A stretch of 64,000 nucleotides of DNA from Apostichopus japonicus. Lineage: Eukaryota; Echinodermata; Holothuroidea; Aspidochirotida; Stichopodidae. The position numbers and the translations under genes are program-made. The first letter of the stretch is position 1, and every line of letters starts with the position of its first letter. This document shows, piece after piece, positions 43,311-62,724 of the stretch. The notes under the pieces were generated by a model. That model was not told the origin of the DNA, searched no databases, and saw only the letters and a list, made by a program, of their open reading frames with translations. The stretch lies in assembly GCF_037975245.1 (NCBI RefSeq), contig NC_092581.1, forward strand, positions 20,546,303-20,610,302, given 5' to 3'.

Positions 43311-43692
43311 CAGTGGCGGGGGTAGAGGTATTGGTCAAGGGGGGGGGACGAAAATGGTCTGTAGGGGCGCTTTCGACACACTCTAAGTGGAGCGCCACCA
43401 CAGGTTGGCGCGGAGCGATCAAAAAATTTTTGAGTAAAGATACTCCCTAGATCGCCGGAAATGACCCTTTCCGGGCCTGGCTAATTTCCAGATAAACGAA
43501 GAATAAATAGGTGTCATCGCCATTTTGCCAGAAAATTACACCAACAATAAAAAAAAAACAATAAAAAAGTCAATAATCGCGAATAAGTGAAAAGTGGTAA
43601 AAAGCTGAAAAGGGCGCTAGCAGTCCATTTGAGTCCGTCAGGGGGGGGGGGGGGCATCCGCCCCCTCTGACTGTATGGACGCTCCGCCACTG
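43311..43692. mobile_element. hAT-type miniature element with perfect 8-bp duplication
   Basis: Termini CAGTGGCGG and CCGCCACTG are perfect inverted repeats. GCATGATG flanks both sides exactly (43303-43310 and 43693-43700). The interior carries the family A block (GGAGCGCCACC, GGTTGGCGCGGAGCG, CTAGATCGCCGGAAATGAC) and a G-run/C-run near 43640-43670. The element is 382 bp and non-coding. Confidence 0.88.
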
Positions 43693-45973
43693 GCATGATG
43701 ACCACTTGAAGAAATCTTTGCGCCCATATTGTTTGTTACTTATAGTTATAGTAGAGAAATAATCATTCGAAGCGTTGAGTCAATACCAGTACATTATTGA
43801 TTTTGCTGTCGTCATATATAAACAATGTTGATGTTGTTATTTAATTGAATGAGTAAAGCTCGTTAAGTACAGCCCAAGTTTTCTGGAGTGTAAAATATGT
43901 CTGGCATCAAGAATCAGTTTATAATTCGACGATTTTGGCGAATCTGGTGGTTTTCATTTAGAGCTGCATTTGAATCTGTAACTTGCCAGGTTTGCATGTC
44001 TTTCACGAGTTGGATTATAAATATAGGTCCTTAAAAGAGGCTATTTGTCTGGTCAATTGACATACAGATGCCACTTGAAAACCAGGATTCACCCCAGTCT
44101 CTGTTTTTTCCTATGGTAACTTAACCTATAGTAGAATTAAGATGTAAAGCGCATGGCTTCTATAGTTATAAAAAGAATTGTAACTGAGCATCGTAAGCTT
44201 TAAAAGCTAACGCAAGTTATTGGATAAACGTAATTGATATTGGGTTATTAATTCAAAATTATAACTTCATTGTTGTGACGTAAGCTGATGTCAACCAATC
44301 AATCAATTAATTATATTGTTTGAATGATTTATTTTTATATAATGCTTTCAGTATATTGATGGTAACTTGTAACACAATTTGTTATATGTAAACATACGTT
44401 CCATCCTGATCCTTTACATATTGCAACATAATCTGAAAAATTTGTGAGGAATCAAATTTATATTAGATGTTACTTTATGGACAGTTCTTACCTCCAATCT
44501 ACAACTAATTAGTGTGATATTAAAACAAGATGTGGTTCAGTTTGTTTTGTCGTCTTAAGTTTCGATTAAAAAAAAAATGAGAGAGGAATAACTCGTGGAG
44601 GATCATAATGTTAATTAATCATTTTTCTTATCGAAGTGCACTTCTTGGGAATAAATACAAGTACTATATAAGCATCAACAGTCGTTTTCTTAACAAGGGG
44701 GGGGGGGGATTAATTCAAAGTAAATGAGATTATCAATTAACTATATATAAAGACTGCAAGATGTCTCTATGACAGTTATATATTTCATTTTGACAATCTT
44801 CAGTTTTATTCGCAAATTCTGTAAGATGAATCAATACAATTTTTCCCCTTCAATTTAAAGTTTGTGTTTTCCTGAATACTTCATCGTTGTCTGGTATCCG
44901 GTTTGATACTTTATATATATGTTAATAAATTATATTTATTTTGTTTATTAATAATTTATGGCGTACAATTGGTGAATTATTGCCAAGCCTTTTGATAATA
45001 ACAATTATAAGTTGGGTTTGTCTTCTATCAAACAAACTTGCTGTATTCATGCCATTTATTAGATATAATTAATTACTCCCTGAACAAATGTGTAATTTTT
45101 GGATTTTTTTTCCATTTATTTCTGTGTAAATAACAAAAAGATCCTCACTCTATATAGTCGGTGAATCATTACGAAACTTTGCGAAGACACGAACAGTATT
45201 GGTTCCAGGGTATACATATTAATATATTCGGGTGTATGTTTTTTTTTTAATGTTGTATTTTGAAGAAAAAATGTTACGTTAGATATCTTGCCGGGAGATT
45301 TCCTAATCAAATATTAAATGATATTTAGTGAGTCGAAAGTGCGGGTAACGTTCCCTTCGTATAGTTACATGCCGAAGGTAAAAAATAATCTTAAATTGTA
45401 GGAAGGGGCGGAGGAGGGGATGGAGGGGGGTATTGAAACTGTAATTAACTGTTTGCTACATCAGCAGGGACGGGAATAGCTCTTTCAACCCCACCCCTTC
45501 CCAGCCATCCTCAGCGAAAGCATTAGGGTTAATGGAGGGGGGTGAATGTAATCCCGGGTCCCGGGTGTAAAAGACCCGGTGCATATAAAGAATATGATTT
45601 CCAAAATATTCTTCATCAAGTAGGGGGTCGGTTATAATTGTTCCCGGCGCCATTCGGCTCTGGACTAATGAGAACAGCTATATAGAACAAGTAAAGGTAA
45701 TGTTACAGTCATCAACATTTAATCTTTGAAAAGAAAAAAAATGCACAAGTAGGCCTATAGCTATAACAAAAACACATATACCACATGTAATTGTGGAGAT
45801 ATCATGATACTTAAACAAAATGGAAATATTAATGAATCAGGCTAGAGTATATATATATATTGAGCAACACCATGATCACAAATCCATATCAGTGGTACGT
45901 AGAATAAGAAGACAATATACTTTGAAGGATAATGTTTTATCCAGAGGTCTCTGGTTCGAACCCCGTTCTAGCC

Positions 45974-46011
<38 letters not shown>

Positions 46012-46949
46012 TTTGCTATTTTCATTGTCTAAATTACCCAGTCAGTTTCCCATTATTCATTTACGTGTATAATATTAATAAAATATATAATTACATTTTA
46101 ATGAGTCCTTGGGATTCAGAGTATCTGGTCGGCTAAACGAACATATCAATCGTATCATATATCAAGGACAAAACAAAAACATCATTATAAAAGGAAATTG
46201 AAATTTGTGAAGAACTTATGCAATGATTTGATTTATTTCCAGCATTCATGAGGGGGTTTAATTTATCTCTCAAATATCATTCACCTTTGCAAAAAATTGG
46301 AGTTTTTATTATTAAAATTACGAACAATGGTAATATCATATTCATTCGTGTTACCTGTAAGTGTAGCATCGTTTGAAACGTAAAATAACATTAACATGAG
46401 AACCTGCTAGTAATTTGTGTTCTTCAATATTTCTGAACAGAGTACAAATCATTGATGGCAAGATTAAATATTTTCAGACTAAAGCAAAAACACACACACA
46501 AGAAAAATATTATGAATGGATATCAAATTTTCTAATGAACTGAGTAGGAACATAACATAATACAGTTAAGTATACTAAACCATTAAATTTTGCAAACATA
46601 CATATTGTGTCATAAAACTAACATAAAACAAAGCTTTAAAATGAAGGCGATCTTTAACCAATGAACGCATAAACTAACTTTATGGAGTGCTGAATTGTTA
46701 AACAATTTAGCATTAACCCCCTTCACCTTCCCCTATCAACCCCCCCCCCCCCCACTCCCGTCAAACTGCTAAAGAGTTCTCTCGATTTAATTGATGAACT
46801 AAGGAATAATACGCAATGAACAACAAGTCCCGATGCGCGATTCCACCTTATTGCGTAATAAGCGCCTATATCCAAGAGTTATAAAAGTAACTATAACTAT
46901 TGTAAGGATGCGCTTACAATGAAATTTATATCAATATAGATCATTGGGT

Positions 46950-47185
46950 TATGTCTCCGAATACTTAGAATAAAACGAACCTTACTTCAAGGATAGCGGT
47001 TAACATTCAAACAAATAGAAATCTGGTCAAGAAAATAAGCCATGAAAACTACAACAAGATAAGTGCACAAATTCTTCGAGTAACTGATTGTGATATATAT
47101 ATATATACATCATTATTGGCTTAATAGGTACAAAAACAATTAACATTGTAAACACAGACATTAAACTTGATTTCTTGTGCTTCTG
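46950..47185. repeat. Diverged segmental duplication, copy 1
   Basis: Shares CTTAGAATAAAACGAACC, GGTTAACATT, AGTGCACAAATTCTTC, CATTATTGG..TAATAGG and ACATTAAACTTGATTTC..TGTG, in the same order, with 47722-47992. Confidence 0.7.
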
Positions 47186-47721
47186 AAAATAACCTTTAAG
47201 TTAGAACTCTTTTGTATTGCGTCATGTAGGGTTTTTTCTTATTTATTTGTTTATTTCTGCTTCTTCTTCTTTTCTTGTAAATACTCGGGTAACACTGTCA
47301 GCTTCAGTATCTGTCACTTTCAAATATTACTTAAAATACTTCTACGGAATGGTTGATACTTCAGATATAGTTAGTTTGATTGTTTTTTGTTAATCAACAA
47401 TAAAAAGGTACCTCTCCCCGAAATTGAATGATTAAAAACGTAAGCAATGAAGAAAAACAATATTTCCCTACTCTATATGAAATTGTGAAATGTTTTTGTT
47501 GGCAGCATTTCTCTCTTTCTGTTCTTTGATTAAAAGGATATCTGCAGTCCTATTTTCAACGTCATAATTATAACCAAACGTCATTAATACAACCGCATAC
47601 ATATAAATCATGACTTTTTGATAATATTATCGAATTTGATCCATTTTTTTATATTGGATTTAACTTCATTCTATGGAAGGAAGTGTTTTCAATGAAATTG
47701 ATTGATTTCAATTTTAGCTCA

Positions 47722-47992
47722 CTGATGATTGTCTTCGAATATTTAGAATAAACCGAACCATATTACAGAGACAACGGTTAACATTAAAACAATGAGAAAT
47801 TTTATCAAGCAAATAAGTAATGATAAATTTTAGCTTTTTGATAACTATTTCATCAACTGATACAATAGGATCAGTGCACAGATTCTTCAAGTTAATTATT
47901 ATAACGTAGACGTATCAACCATTATTGGATTAATAGGACCAAAAACAATAAGCATAATGGTAAACACTAACATTAAACTTGATTTCCTGTGT
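47722..47992. repeat. Diverged segmental duplication, copy 2
   Basis: Same ordered blocks as 46950-47185, spaced about 780 bp apart. It lies just downstream of the FReD stop codon. Confidence 0.7.
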
Positions 47993-48233
47993 GGTTCAAA
48001 ATAATAACTTGTAACTCTCTTCAACTCGATTGTCGAGATGTGTGTACCTACTTGCGTGTGTGGGTGTGTGTGTGTGTCATTTTGCAGATTTTGTATTTAT
48101 CATTTTCGTAATATACGGGCAACACTTTGAATTGCAAAATCAATTTAGGTAAGTGCGTGTATTGTGTTACATATTTTGGTATTTGGTTTGGTATTTTTGT
48201 ATATTGCCCAAGAGTTATAATTTACAGTCTTAT

Positions 48234-54611
<6,378 letters not shown>

Positions 54612-55366
54612 CTGTGTTGGGCTTTCTTGACTTAGGAAAAGATGTCCAAGCATATAGCTACCAAAGAAAATGATGCTACCAGACCAACAGTCAAACTTAA
54701 AATGACTTTGGGTTTGTCGATCCTTTCCGGATTAATAACGTTTTTGTTTTTTTAATACCTCAAACGTCTGTGCAAACAAACCAATTTAAAAGTGATTTTC
54801 TCATTACTTTTGTAAAAATATAAAGTCAAAGTGGTAATTGGATTGTTTACATTTTGTCTTCATAAATGACAGAAGTGCGATGACAAACGACGATATTGGT
54901 TATTCGAGGTTTTTATTTTCTTTTTTTCATGGAAAAGGTTATATTCATGAAATTAAATATGAACAGTATATGGTTAGAAAAGTCATAACAGCCATAAGTT
55001 TATTCCTCCTGATTTTTTTTTTATTAATTAAAAGCTCCAAAACGCAGAGTATGGGAGATTAACGACTGTTTGTAATGCGGTTGTAATGACAATATAAATA
55101 TCGTCGAAATGATATATTTGTTAATTAGTAACCCTGGCTTGTTATAGCTCATATCACTATACTCGATCTCAGAAAATGAAATGCATGGCTTTTCGGGTTT
55201 ATCAAAGTACTTTATAGTGCGACCTAATAGTGTGTTTCTATCTCGTCCATATTCCCTACACGTGTAATGTAGATGGGGATGAAATATTGTAGTCAGTTAG
55301 TCAGTTTGCAGTCTACAAGTCCCTATCGGTTACCATGGCAGCGATTGTCGCAACCGATTTACACAG
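54612..55366. other. Upstream region of the FReD gene
   Basis: AT-rich sequence with no recognised gene. It should contain the FReD promoter, but no element could be assigned with confidence. Confidence 0.4.
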
Positions 55367-55643
55367 AGATTATAGTAATTACTGTAAATCTTAAAGTTTT
55401 GTACCGCACAGTAAAAACTGGATTGGGCTGACAAATCTGATAAGTCGGTAGCATGTGCTATTAGGATTACAATAAGAACTGAGGATATGTGTAATCCCAA
55501 TACATCCCAAAACAATTGGATTTGTTGGAATTACACATACATTTAGTTCTTACTGTAAACCTAATCGCACATGCTACTGATTTATAGCACGATCCACTTT
55601 TGTTAATTTGGTACAAAACTTTAAGATTTAAAGCAGTAACTGC
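55367..55643. mobile_element. Hairpin MITE with ~130-bp inverted arms
   Basis: Left-arm blocks TAGTAATTACTGTAAATCTT, AAAGTTTTGTACC, GTAGCATGTGCTATTAGG and ATGTGTAAT recur in reverse order and complement on the right (AATTACACAT, CCTAATCGCACATGCTACTG, GGTACAAAACTTTAAGATTT). It ends where the CACTG element begins. Confidence 0.75.
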
Positions 55644-56660
55644 ACTGAAAACTTAAATTGGTTCACCGACTAACGTAACGTTAGTCCATCTGGTGCCTCT
55701 CCCGACTAACATAGCCTTAGTCAGTTTCTATACCGACTAATTTATTCCTTAGTCAGTTGGATTTCTTAGTCGGTCATCTTAGTCCGTCAGCTTAGTCGAT
55801 CAACAATTTCTTAGTCGGTAAATGTATATTAGTCAGTTACATCAGTTGGTGACATTAGTCGGTCTTTACCGACTAATTTATATGAGCCACCGACTAGTTT
55901 ATAGCAGGTTTTACATTAGTCAGGATGGTGCCTCTCCCGACTAACCTTTCTTAGTCGGTATCGACTGACTAGTTGCACTGACTAGCATCACTGAAAGAAT
56001 TAAACCCGACTAGTTTCACTGACTAGCATCACTGAAAGAAAAGAGAGCAGAAGAAACACAAATAATGTGTACGTTGGCAGTATTTATTTCTGATAAAACT
56101 TCTGATGTCTACAAAGGCTGACTTTCGACAGATAGAGAAGAAATCACTGTAAACAAAAATCTGAAAATATGATTTTATTCCAACAAAGTTAAGAAAAGTT
56201 AATGGATCAAACATGAATCGCAAAAGTATAGCACTGCACAATAATGCAAAGTTGAATCTTGGGCAAGGGTTCCTCATGACTTTCGTTTTAAAGTGGTACC
56301 CCAAATCGACACCAGTTAAGTCTTCACGAACAAAGAGTGTTTCTCTTAACTACAAATGGCCTCCCACTTGTCTTCAGGAAGCCAAAATCTGCACCATTAT
56401 TGACCTGTGAACAGAAAATATGATATACGTGTAAGCACAGATACAGATATAGCACATGATAACTCACATTATCATAAACATACATTTACATTAAAATTTT
56501 ATAACATATTGGGAGGTATACATTTAAATCTAGGTCCCTCAAATTATAAGCCAGGAATAGCAGCTTTACCAAATAATTATTAGCTTTGCACAGCATAACA
56601 CCAAGTTATTTTTCAAAGCTTAATAATTATGTTAACCATGTTAATAATGATCCCAATAGA

Positions 56661-58336
56661 CCGGGAGCCCAGAGGGTTTGGTTAGCTGGGAAGGTAACCA
56701 ATTGCCTTGTACATCACAATGTTCACAGTGCATTCCTGTATATGAAACCAGACGACTGGCAAACCGACTGTGGTGGGTGTGGCTGGGAGAGCAATTTTAA
56801 AGTCACCTGATAGCTAACCTAGATCAGTTTTCATGGTAACACATCAAAGTAAGTACAATGTGTCAGGTATGGCCCCAAGAGCAACAAATGGCCATTGCCA
56901 GTAATTATTGGTGGTGGGGTACCCCTGCCAGTGATCTATAATTGACCCCTCACGGCTGACCTAGGTCAGCTCATGAGGTAACCACTTGAAACCTACTGGA
57001 AAATGTTGGTTAGGACTTCAGATACAACTGATGGGCATTGCCAGTAATTTTTATTGGTGGGGTACCCCTGCCAGTAGACCCCCAAAATGCCCATTCCCTC
57101 ATTGACCTAGGTCAGCTCATGAGATAACCAGTTGAAAAATTACTGGAAAATGATAGGTATCACTTCATATGTAACGGATGGGCATTTCCAGTAATTTATA
57201 TTGGGGGGGGGGGGCTACCCCTGCCAGTAGACCCCCAAAATGCTCATTCCCTCATTGACCTAGGTCAGCTCATGAGATAACCAGTTGAAAACTACTGTAA
57301 AGTGATAGGTATCACTTCATATGTAAGGGATGGGCATTTCCAGTAATTTATATTGGGGGGGAGGTACCCCTGCCAGTAGACCCCCAAAATGCTCATTCCC
57401 TCATTGACCTAGGTCAGCTCATGAGATAACCAGTTGAAAACTACTGTAAAATGATAGGTACCACTTCATATGTAAGGGATGGGCATTTCCAGTCATTTAC
57501 ATTGGTGGGGTAACCTTGCCAGTAGACCCCCAAAATGCCCATCCCCCATTGACCTAGATTAGCTCATATGGTTACAACCAGTTGAAAACTACTGTAAAAT
57601 GATTGGCAGGACTCTATATGTAAGGGATGGGCATTTCCAGTAATTTATATTAGTGGGGTACCCCTGCCAGTAGACCCCCAGAATGCCCCCCCCCCCCATT
57701 GATCTAGGTCAGCTCATGATTTAACCAGTTGAAAACTACTGGAAAATGATTGACAGGATTCTATATGTAAGGGATGGGCGGACTCTGGCAGTGGTGGCCC
57801 ACCAATATAAAATACTGGAAATGCCCATCCTTACATATGAAGTGATACCTATCATTTTCCTGTAGGTTTCAACTGGTCAAATCATGAGCTCACCTAGGTC
57901 AATGAGGGGATGGGCATATTGGGGGTCTACTGGCAGGGGTACCCCACCAATAAAAATTACTGGCAATGCCCATCCCTTGTATCTGAAGTCCTAACCAACA
58001 TTTTCCAGTAGGTTTCAAGTGGTTACCTCATGAGCTGACCTACAGTAGGTCAGCCGTGAGGGGTCAATTGTTGATCACTGGCAGGGGTACCCCACCACCA
58101 ATAATTACTGGCGATGGCCATTTGTTGCTCTTGGGGCCATACCTGACACATTGTTCTTACTTTGATGTGGTTACCATGAAAGCTATTAGGTGACTTTAAA
58201 ATTGCTCTCCCAGCCACATACACCACAGTCGGTTTGCCAGTCGTCAGGTTTCATATACAGGAATGCATTGTGAACATTGTGATGTACCAGGCAATTGGTT
58301 ACCTTCCCAGCTAACCAAACCCTCTGGACTCCCGTT
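56661..58336. repeat. Foldback: long inverted repeat with ~150-bp internal units
   Basis: Sequence from 56661 (GGGAGCCCAGAGGGTTTGGT) is repeated inverted up to 58336, with arms of roughly 500 bp. The middle consists of five or six ~150-bp tandem units marked by CATTGACCTAGGTCAGCTCA (about 57100, 57252, 57402, 57547, 57697) and GGTACCCCTGCCAGTAGACC. AGGTCA/TGACCT motifs occur in each unit. Confidence 0.9.
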
Positions 58337-58491
58337 CTACAGATCAGTGAAAATTTGACCAAACTTATGAAGCTTGCACGTAAATGATATACTAGACTGT
58401 TTTTTTTTAAAACAGGTTATGAAAAGTATCTTTAATATCATTAAACAGTTGGGTACAATAGTTAAACTCACTCTTCCATCTTTTTTCTCTA

Positions 58492-58690
58492 TGGTACTTG
58501 TTCCTTTGCTTTTTGGGCTCTTGGATAAACTCTTTTGTTCTGCGAAGGGTACCAATATATCATCTTAAAACATGTCTTTAGGCCATATATAACACAGTTC
58601 TCCTCTTCTGTTGTTGCCTCCACACTGGTGTCGTACATCACAGGAAACCTCGCCCTTGACTTAGATATTTGGCTTTTCAATTCCTGCTGG
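58492..58690 (-). CDS. Unidentified possible terminal exon inside the CACTG element
   Basis: An acceptor-like TTCTTTTTTCCAG is followed by an open frame QELKSQISKSRARFPVMYDT, then SVEATTEEENCVIYGLKTCF, and later a basic stretch KRVYPRAQKAKEQVP before TAG. No family is recognised. It may be a remnant of an element-encoded protein; no upstream exon was found. Confidence 0.25.
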
Positions 58691-58699
58691 AAAAAAGAA

Positions 58700-60300
58700 A
58701 CAGCAAAGTATTCATCATTTGAAAAAAATAAATAAATAAAGTTGTCACCACAAAGTTATGTGAGATTTGCTTCCACTATAGTCTCAAAAAACAATCCCAA
58801 AGTTTGAAGCAGACTGTATAAAGCTGAAAATTTGAACGAGAGTGTCATCACCATTGCAACCAGAATCAAATGCCCAGAATACAGAGATAATAAAACATGG
58901 GCTAAATCTTTGTTTGTTTTTATGATCTTTAAAAATATAAAATTTTAGAAACAGAAATGCACTGAGCCAACTTATTTATAGGCCTAATCGTTTTTAGTTG
59001 TTATTTTGCTTGCTCACATAACAAGCCTGTTTAGACCTAGGCTAGAGGAGAATCAATACTTTGTTACACTAAGTTTGTCTTTCGGTCGTTTTGATTTAGT
59101 CTTACCAGTAGTACTAAAGTATATAATGGACCGGCGAAGACTAGAGAATACCCAGAGTTTTAGCAACTGTATCATCTGATCTATTATTTACGTCAATGAG
59201 TTTCATTCAATCTAGGATCAAAAAGAGAAAACTAATTAATCTTAACCTTTAAACTTTGCTACTAAACAGATATGCTTGAATTACAAATAAATGTCAAAAA
59301 ACATCATAATCTACGAATCGATGCATATACATACATAAACAGAATAATTTGAATTCGCGCAAGTGAACCCTGCACTACATTGGACAGAAAAAAAACGTGC
59401 AATTATAGACCAAACTAAACATACTAAATTTTCCGTTACTTCTACATAAAATATCAATACAAATACAACAACTTACTCTTTTGGCAGTATACTAAAAGCA
59501 CATGTTATAATAACTTCAGACTATCAAGCTTTCCTGAGAAAAAAACGGTTAATACTTCTTACAGTAAACAAGTCGACCGTGAAGGAATGTCGCAATTGTT
59601 TCCTGAGCGTGACCGGAAATTAAATACTAAAAAATGATAAATGAAAAGGTTAAATAGAACTGAAGCGTGCATCCTGACTGCTCGCAACATATAATACCGT
59701 TGACTAGCCAACATAATTTGTTCAGCCTACTGTGACTGTACGTTTGAAGGTCTAGCCTTGCTTATTCAATATCACAAAGCTTACCCATTTAGATTCACAT
59801 GGGAAATTACAGGAAATCTTTACCAAATGAATGTAGACTTCAAATATTGAGACTTATAGTTCCAGCATTTGTTTGGGAATAAATTAGAAGATTATGTGCC
59901 ACTGTTCAATCTAGCCCAATACACACATAACACATTGTTAATTGGTGTTTAGAATGCACACTTTAGTGCATGAGAATGCACTGCAGTACCCAGTAGAAGC
60001 CTATAGGCTACTCACTGTCATTGCACTTGTGTATTGCGAAACGCCAGCGTGACAACGGTAGCGTAACGTTACACTAACCATAATACAGTACTAGTGCCAG
60101 TGGCCTAACAATTAACTTTAATTTTACCTTCAAGTTAAAGGAATAACAGGTAGGCCGATGATGGCAGTTAATACCTCCATTCTTCTAAAGACCTTCTTGG
60201 GTGATTTACGGTTGAAAGTTGCTCAGAGTGATCGTATGAAACTATGCCAAGTCCAGCAAGCTGCCGTTGCCTCTCGGTTTCCAAATTGAAGTGAATCGAA
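58700..60300. other. Interior of the CACTG element, no recognised gene
   Basis: AT-rich, with short frames only and no domain recognised. Confidence 0.4.
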
Positions 60301-61688
60301 TTGGGTTAAAATACATTAGTCCGTCGACACCGACTAAGCTACGATTATGGCGTAAATCGGGTGTCCGTATCGTTCTTAGTCCATGGGTTAAAATACCTTA
60401 GTCCGTCGCCACCGACTAAGCTGCGATTATATTTTCCTCAGTCAGTGTAAACTGACTAGGAAGCAGCGATGAAACGAAGATTTTTGCTAGCCCGTGTGCA
60501 TTAACTAACGTTACAGACTAATTTAACGTTAGTCCGTGGCAATATTGACTAGTTTATTTTTTCAGTGTGTGTTCTCTGTGTGTATCGGGTGATTGTCAAG
60601 GAAAATGCATTGTGTGGAAAATTTACTTGTCTAAGAGGTCCATCGTGGTGATATTGGAAGAGGTGATGAGAGTTCCATTTTATTGGTCACCCCTCCTAAA
60701 CAGCTAGGCCAGATTTCTTCAAACTTGGTATATAAAAAAATTGCCACTTTATGGGAACTCAGTGGTCTTGGTCAAAGATCAAATTATGTAAAAGTGCTTT
60801 TTTTGCTATCACGCCGTTTGGAAGCATTGAATTAACTTGAACGTTTAATGGGTTTGTCGAAAACATTTAAATTATGTGATTAACATGTTAAATTTGGTCA
60901 ACGGTGAAGTTAAGAAAAGGTCAAAGTTCAGCGTTAGTATGACTAAGTCAAAAACAATAGCTGCTTAAAGTTAAAGCAGTAACAAATAGTTTATTCACTC
61001 TGAAAACAGCAATTTGGTAAATTTCAAAAAACTCTGAAAATATTGATTTGGAAAACAACAACAAAACATTACAAGATTATTTTTGTTTTATTTATGGTGC
61101 GGAACATTGGCAATATTATTTCCACATAAACATAATATTAACTTTCAGATATGAAATTGGAAATATCATTTCAGACAAGAATTGAGAGTAACATAAAAAA
61201 GAGTCTTGCAAAATCCACAGCCAAAATCGTTTCAGCGATTGCTTTAATAAGCTTCATTTTCATCTGCCTGTATACCGTAACTGCATGCAGTAAGCAAACC
61301 AATCGATACAACAATCGATAAAAGCGGCAAAAAGCGATATCTTAAAAGAAATGAAAAATAGCAAAGAAAATACAGAGAGCCGGACTTACAGACAAAATTA
61401 AAGCAAAACACTTCAGACAATTATTATTAAACAGAAACGGTGTAAATTTCGGTATAATAATATAGCTTTGTCGATAAAAAGAAGGTTCTCTGAACGAAAT
61501 ATAAAAAAAGAATAATTGCTGTATGTAATAAAAATAAATATAAACTTTATGAGAGATTGATCGTTTTCCCGTAATTTTCAAAGCAATCTTCTTACTGCTT
61601 TATATCAACATAGTTATTACTAACAAGCTAAGTGTGTGGTTAATATTTACAATTAATTATTCCTAAAGGATGAATGGGATTTGGATTA

Positions 61689-61729
61689 TGACTGGCCAGA
61701 GAATTGACTCATGTATCATATAACAATAT

Positions 61730-61792
<63 letters not shown>

Positions 61793-62245
61793 TAAGTGAT
61801 TGGAAGTAAAACAGCCAATGTTTGGTTTTTGCAGAGCTTTCGAGCAAAACTAGCTCTTTTTTTTCAGAGAAAATTTCTGGGAACTAAACTTAAAGACTAC
61901 GGCACCATTCGGTTTAAACATCAGAAACGATTTGCCGTCCCAGATAAACCAAAACAATTCCTTTACAATTACGCCGGAATCGGATTAAAATAATCCGACG
62001 CGGATTAAAATAATCCGAATTTCTAAAAATCAGTAAGTCGCTTTGCCTTTACAACTATGCCGACATCTTCTCTATAAAATAGTTTCAATTCCTGCTACTC
62101 CTTGTCACTTTCGGTGATCATGCAATGAAGAAGAACTAGTTTTGCTCGAAAGCTCTGCAAAAACCAAACATTGGCTGTTTTACTTCCAATCACTTACCTA
62201 ATTCAATTATTGTATCTCACTCGAGATCCAGCCATTCTCTAAATG
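61689..62245. mobile_element. Hairpin MITE with 61-bp inverted arms
   Basis: 61794-61854 (AGTGATTGGAAGTAAAACAG ... CGAGCAAAACTAG) is inverted at 62135-62195. Looser similarity extends outward (CTGGCCAGAGAATTG versus, inverted, AGAGAATGGCTGGATC). The interior has two GGATTAAAATAATCCG palindromes near 61982-62018. Confidence 0.8.
61732..61796. repeat. (AT)n microsatellite inside a hairpin element
   Basis: AT tract adjoining the left arm of the hairpin at 61794. Confidence 0.95.
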
Positions 62246-62277
62246 CAGCATAGTTGTTTAACAGTTTTTCCGTTATT

Positions 62278-62278
<1 letters not shown>

Positions 62279-62318
<40 letters not shown>
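62279..62318. repeat. (AT)n microsatellite
   Basis: AT tract. Confidence 0.95.
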
Positions 62319-62320
<2 letters not shown>

Positions 62321-62724
62321 AATTGGACCATCTAAAGGTGGTTAAGTATAGTTTATGTAAAACCTATGGAAAACGTAGTGTATAATTAATAATGATGTTT
62401 CAGATGAATCTATTTTTAATATGTGAATCCTCTTGGATTTCGGGGGAGTGGGGGGGGGGGGGGGGGCTTCATTAAAATAATAGCCTACACTGATAGTAGC
62501 ATATCTTGACATTATACTTTGCCTTAATAACAGTTTGCCATTTCATGTTAAAATAATTAAATTTTGTCAAAAGGTTGATAAAGTTTTCAAAGTTGGCAAT
62601 TTTCACAAAGTCTCCATACTTCGCATGCTTCAAGTAAAATCGCAGGATGAAAATAATACGAAGTTCGTTGAACCGTCTGATATGTTATTACCCGATGTGT
62701 TATTAAGAGCTTGCTTCCAAAAAC

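Larger units (their letters stand above)
43701..48233. other. Intergenic region downstream of the FReD gene
   Basis: No supported gene. It contains AT tracts, a poly-C run near 46740, and a diverged segmental duplication (46950-47185 versus 47722-47992). The frame 45456-45653 and others are unsupported. Confidence 0.5.
55643..60567. mobile_element. Candidate 4.9-kb CACTG-ended DNA transposon
   Basis: The left end CACTGAAAACTTAAATTGGT and the right end (minus strand) CACTGAAAAAATAAACTAGT begin alike. Both then run into subterminal arrays of ACCGACTAA / TTAGTCGGT motifs in both orientations (55660-56010 and 60310-60550). CACT-starting ends with subterminal repeats are characteristic of CACTA/EnSpm-like elements. 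No clear target duplication or transposase was found. Possible remnant coding exons on the minus strand are at 58492-58690 and about 56330-56408. Assignment is inference. Confidence 0.55.

Noticed and set aside
45935-45975. GGTTCGAACCCC, resembling a tRNA B box
   Set aside because: T-stem pairing is poor and no A box or acceptor stem could be found; at most a decayed tRNA-derived SINE.
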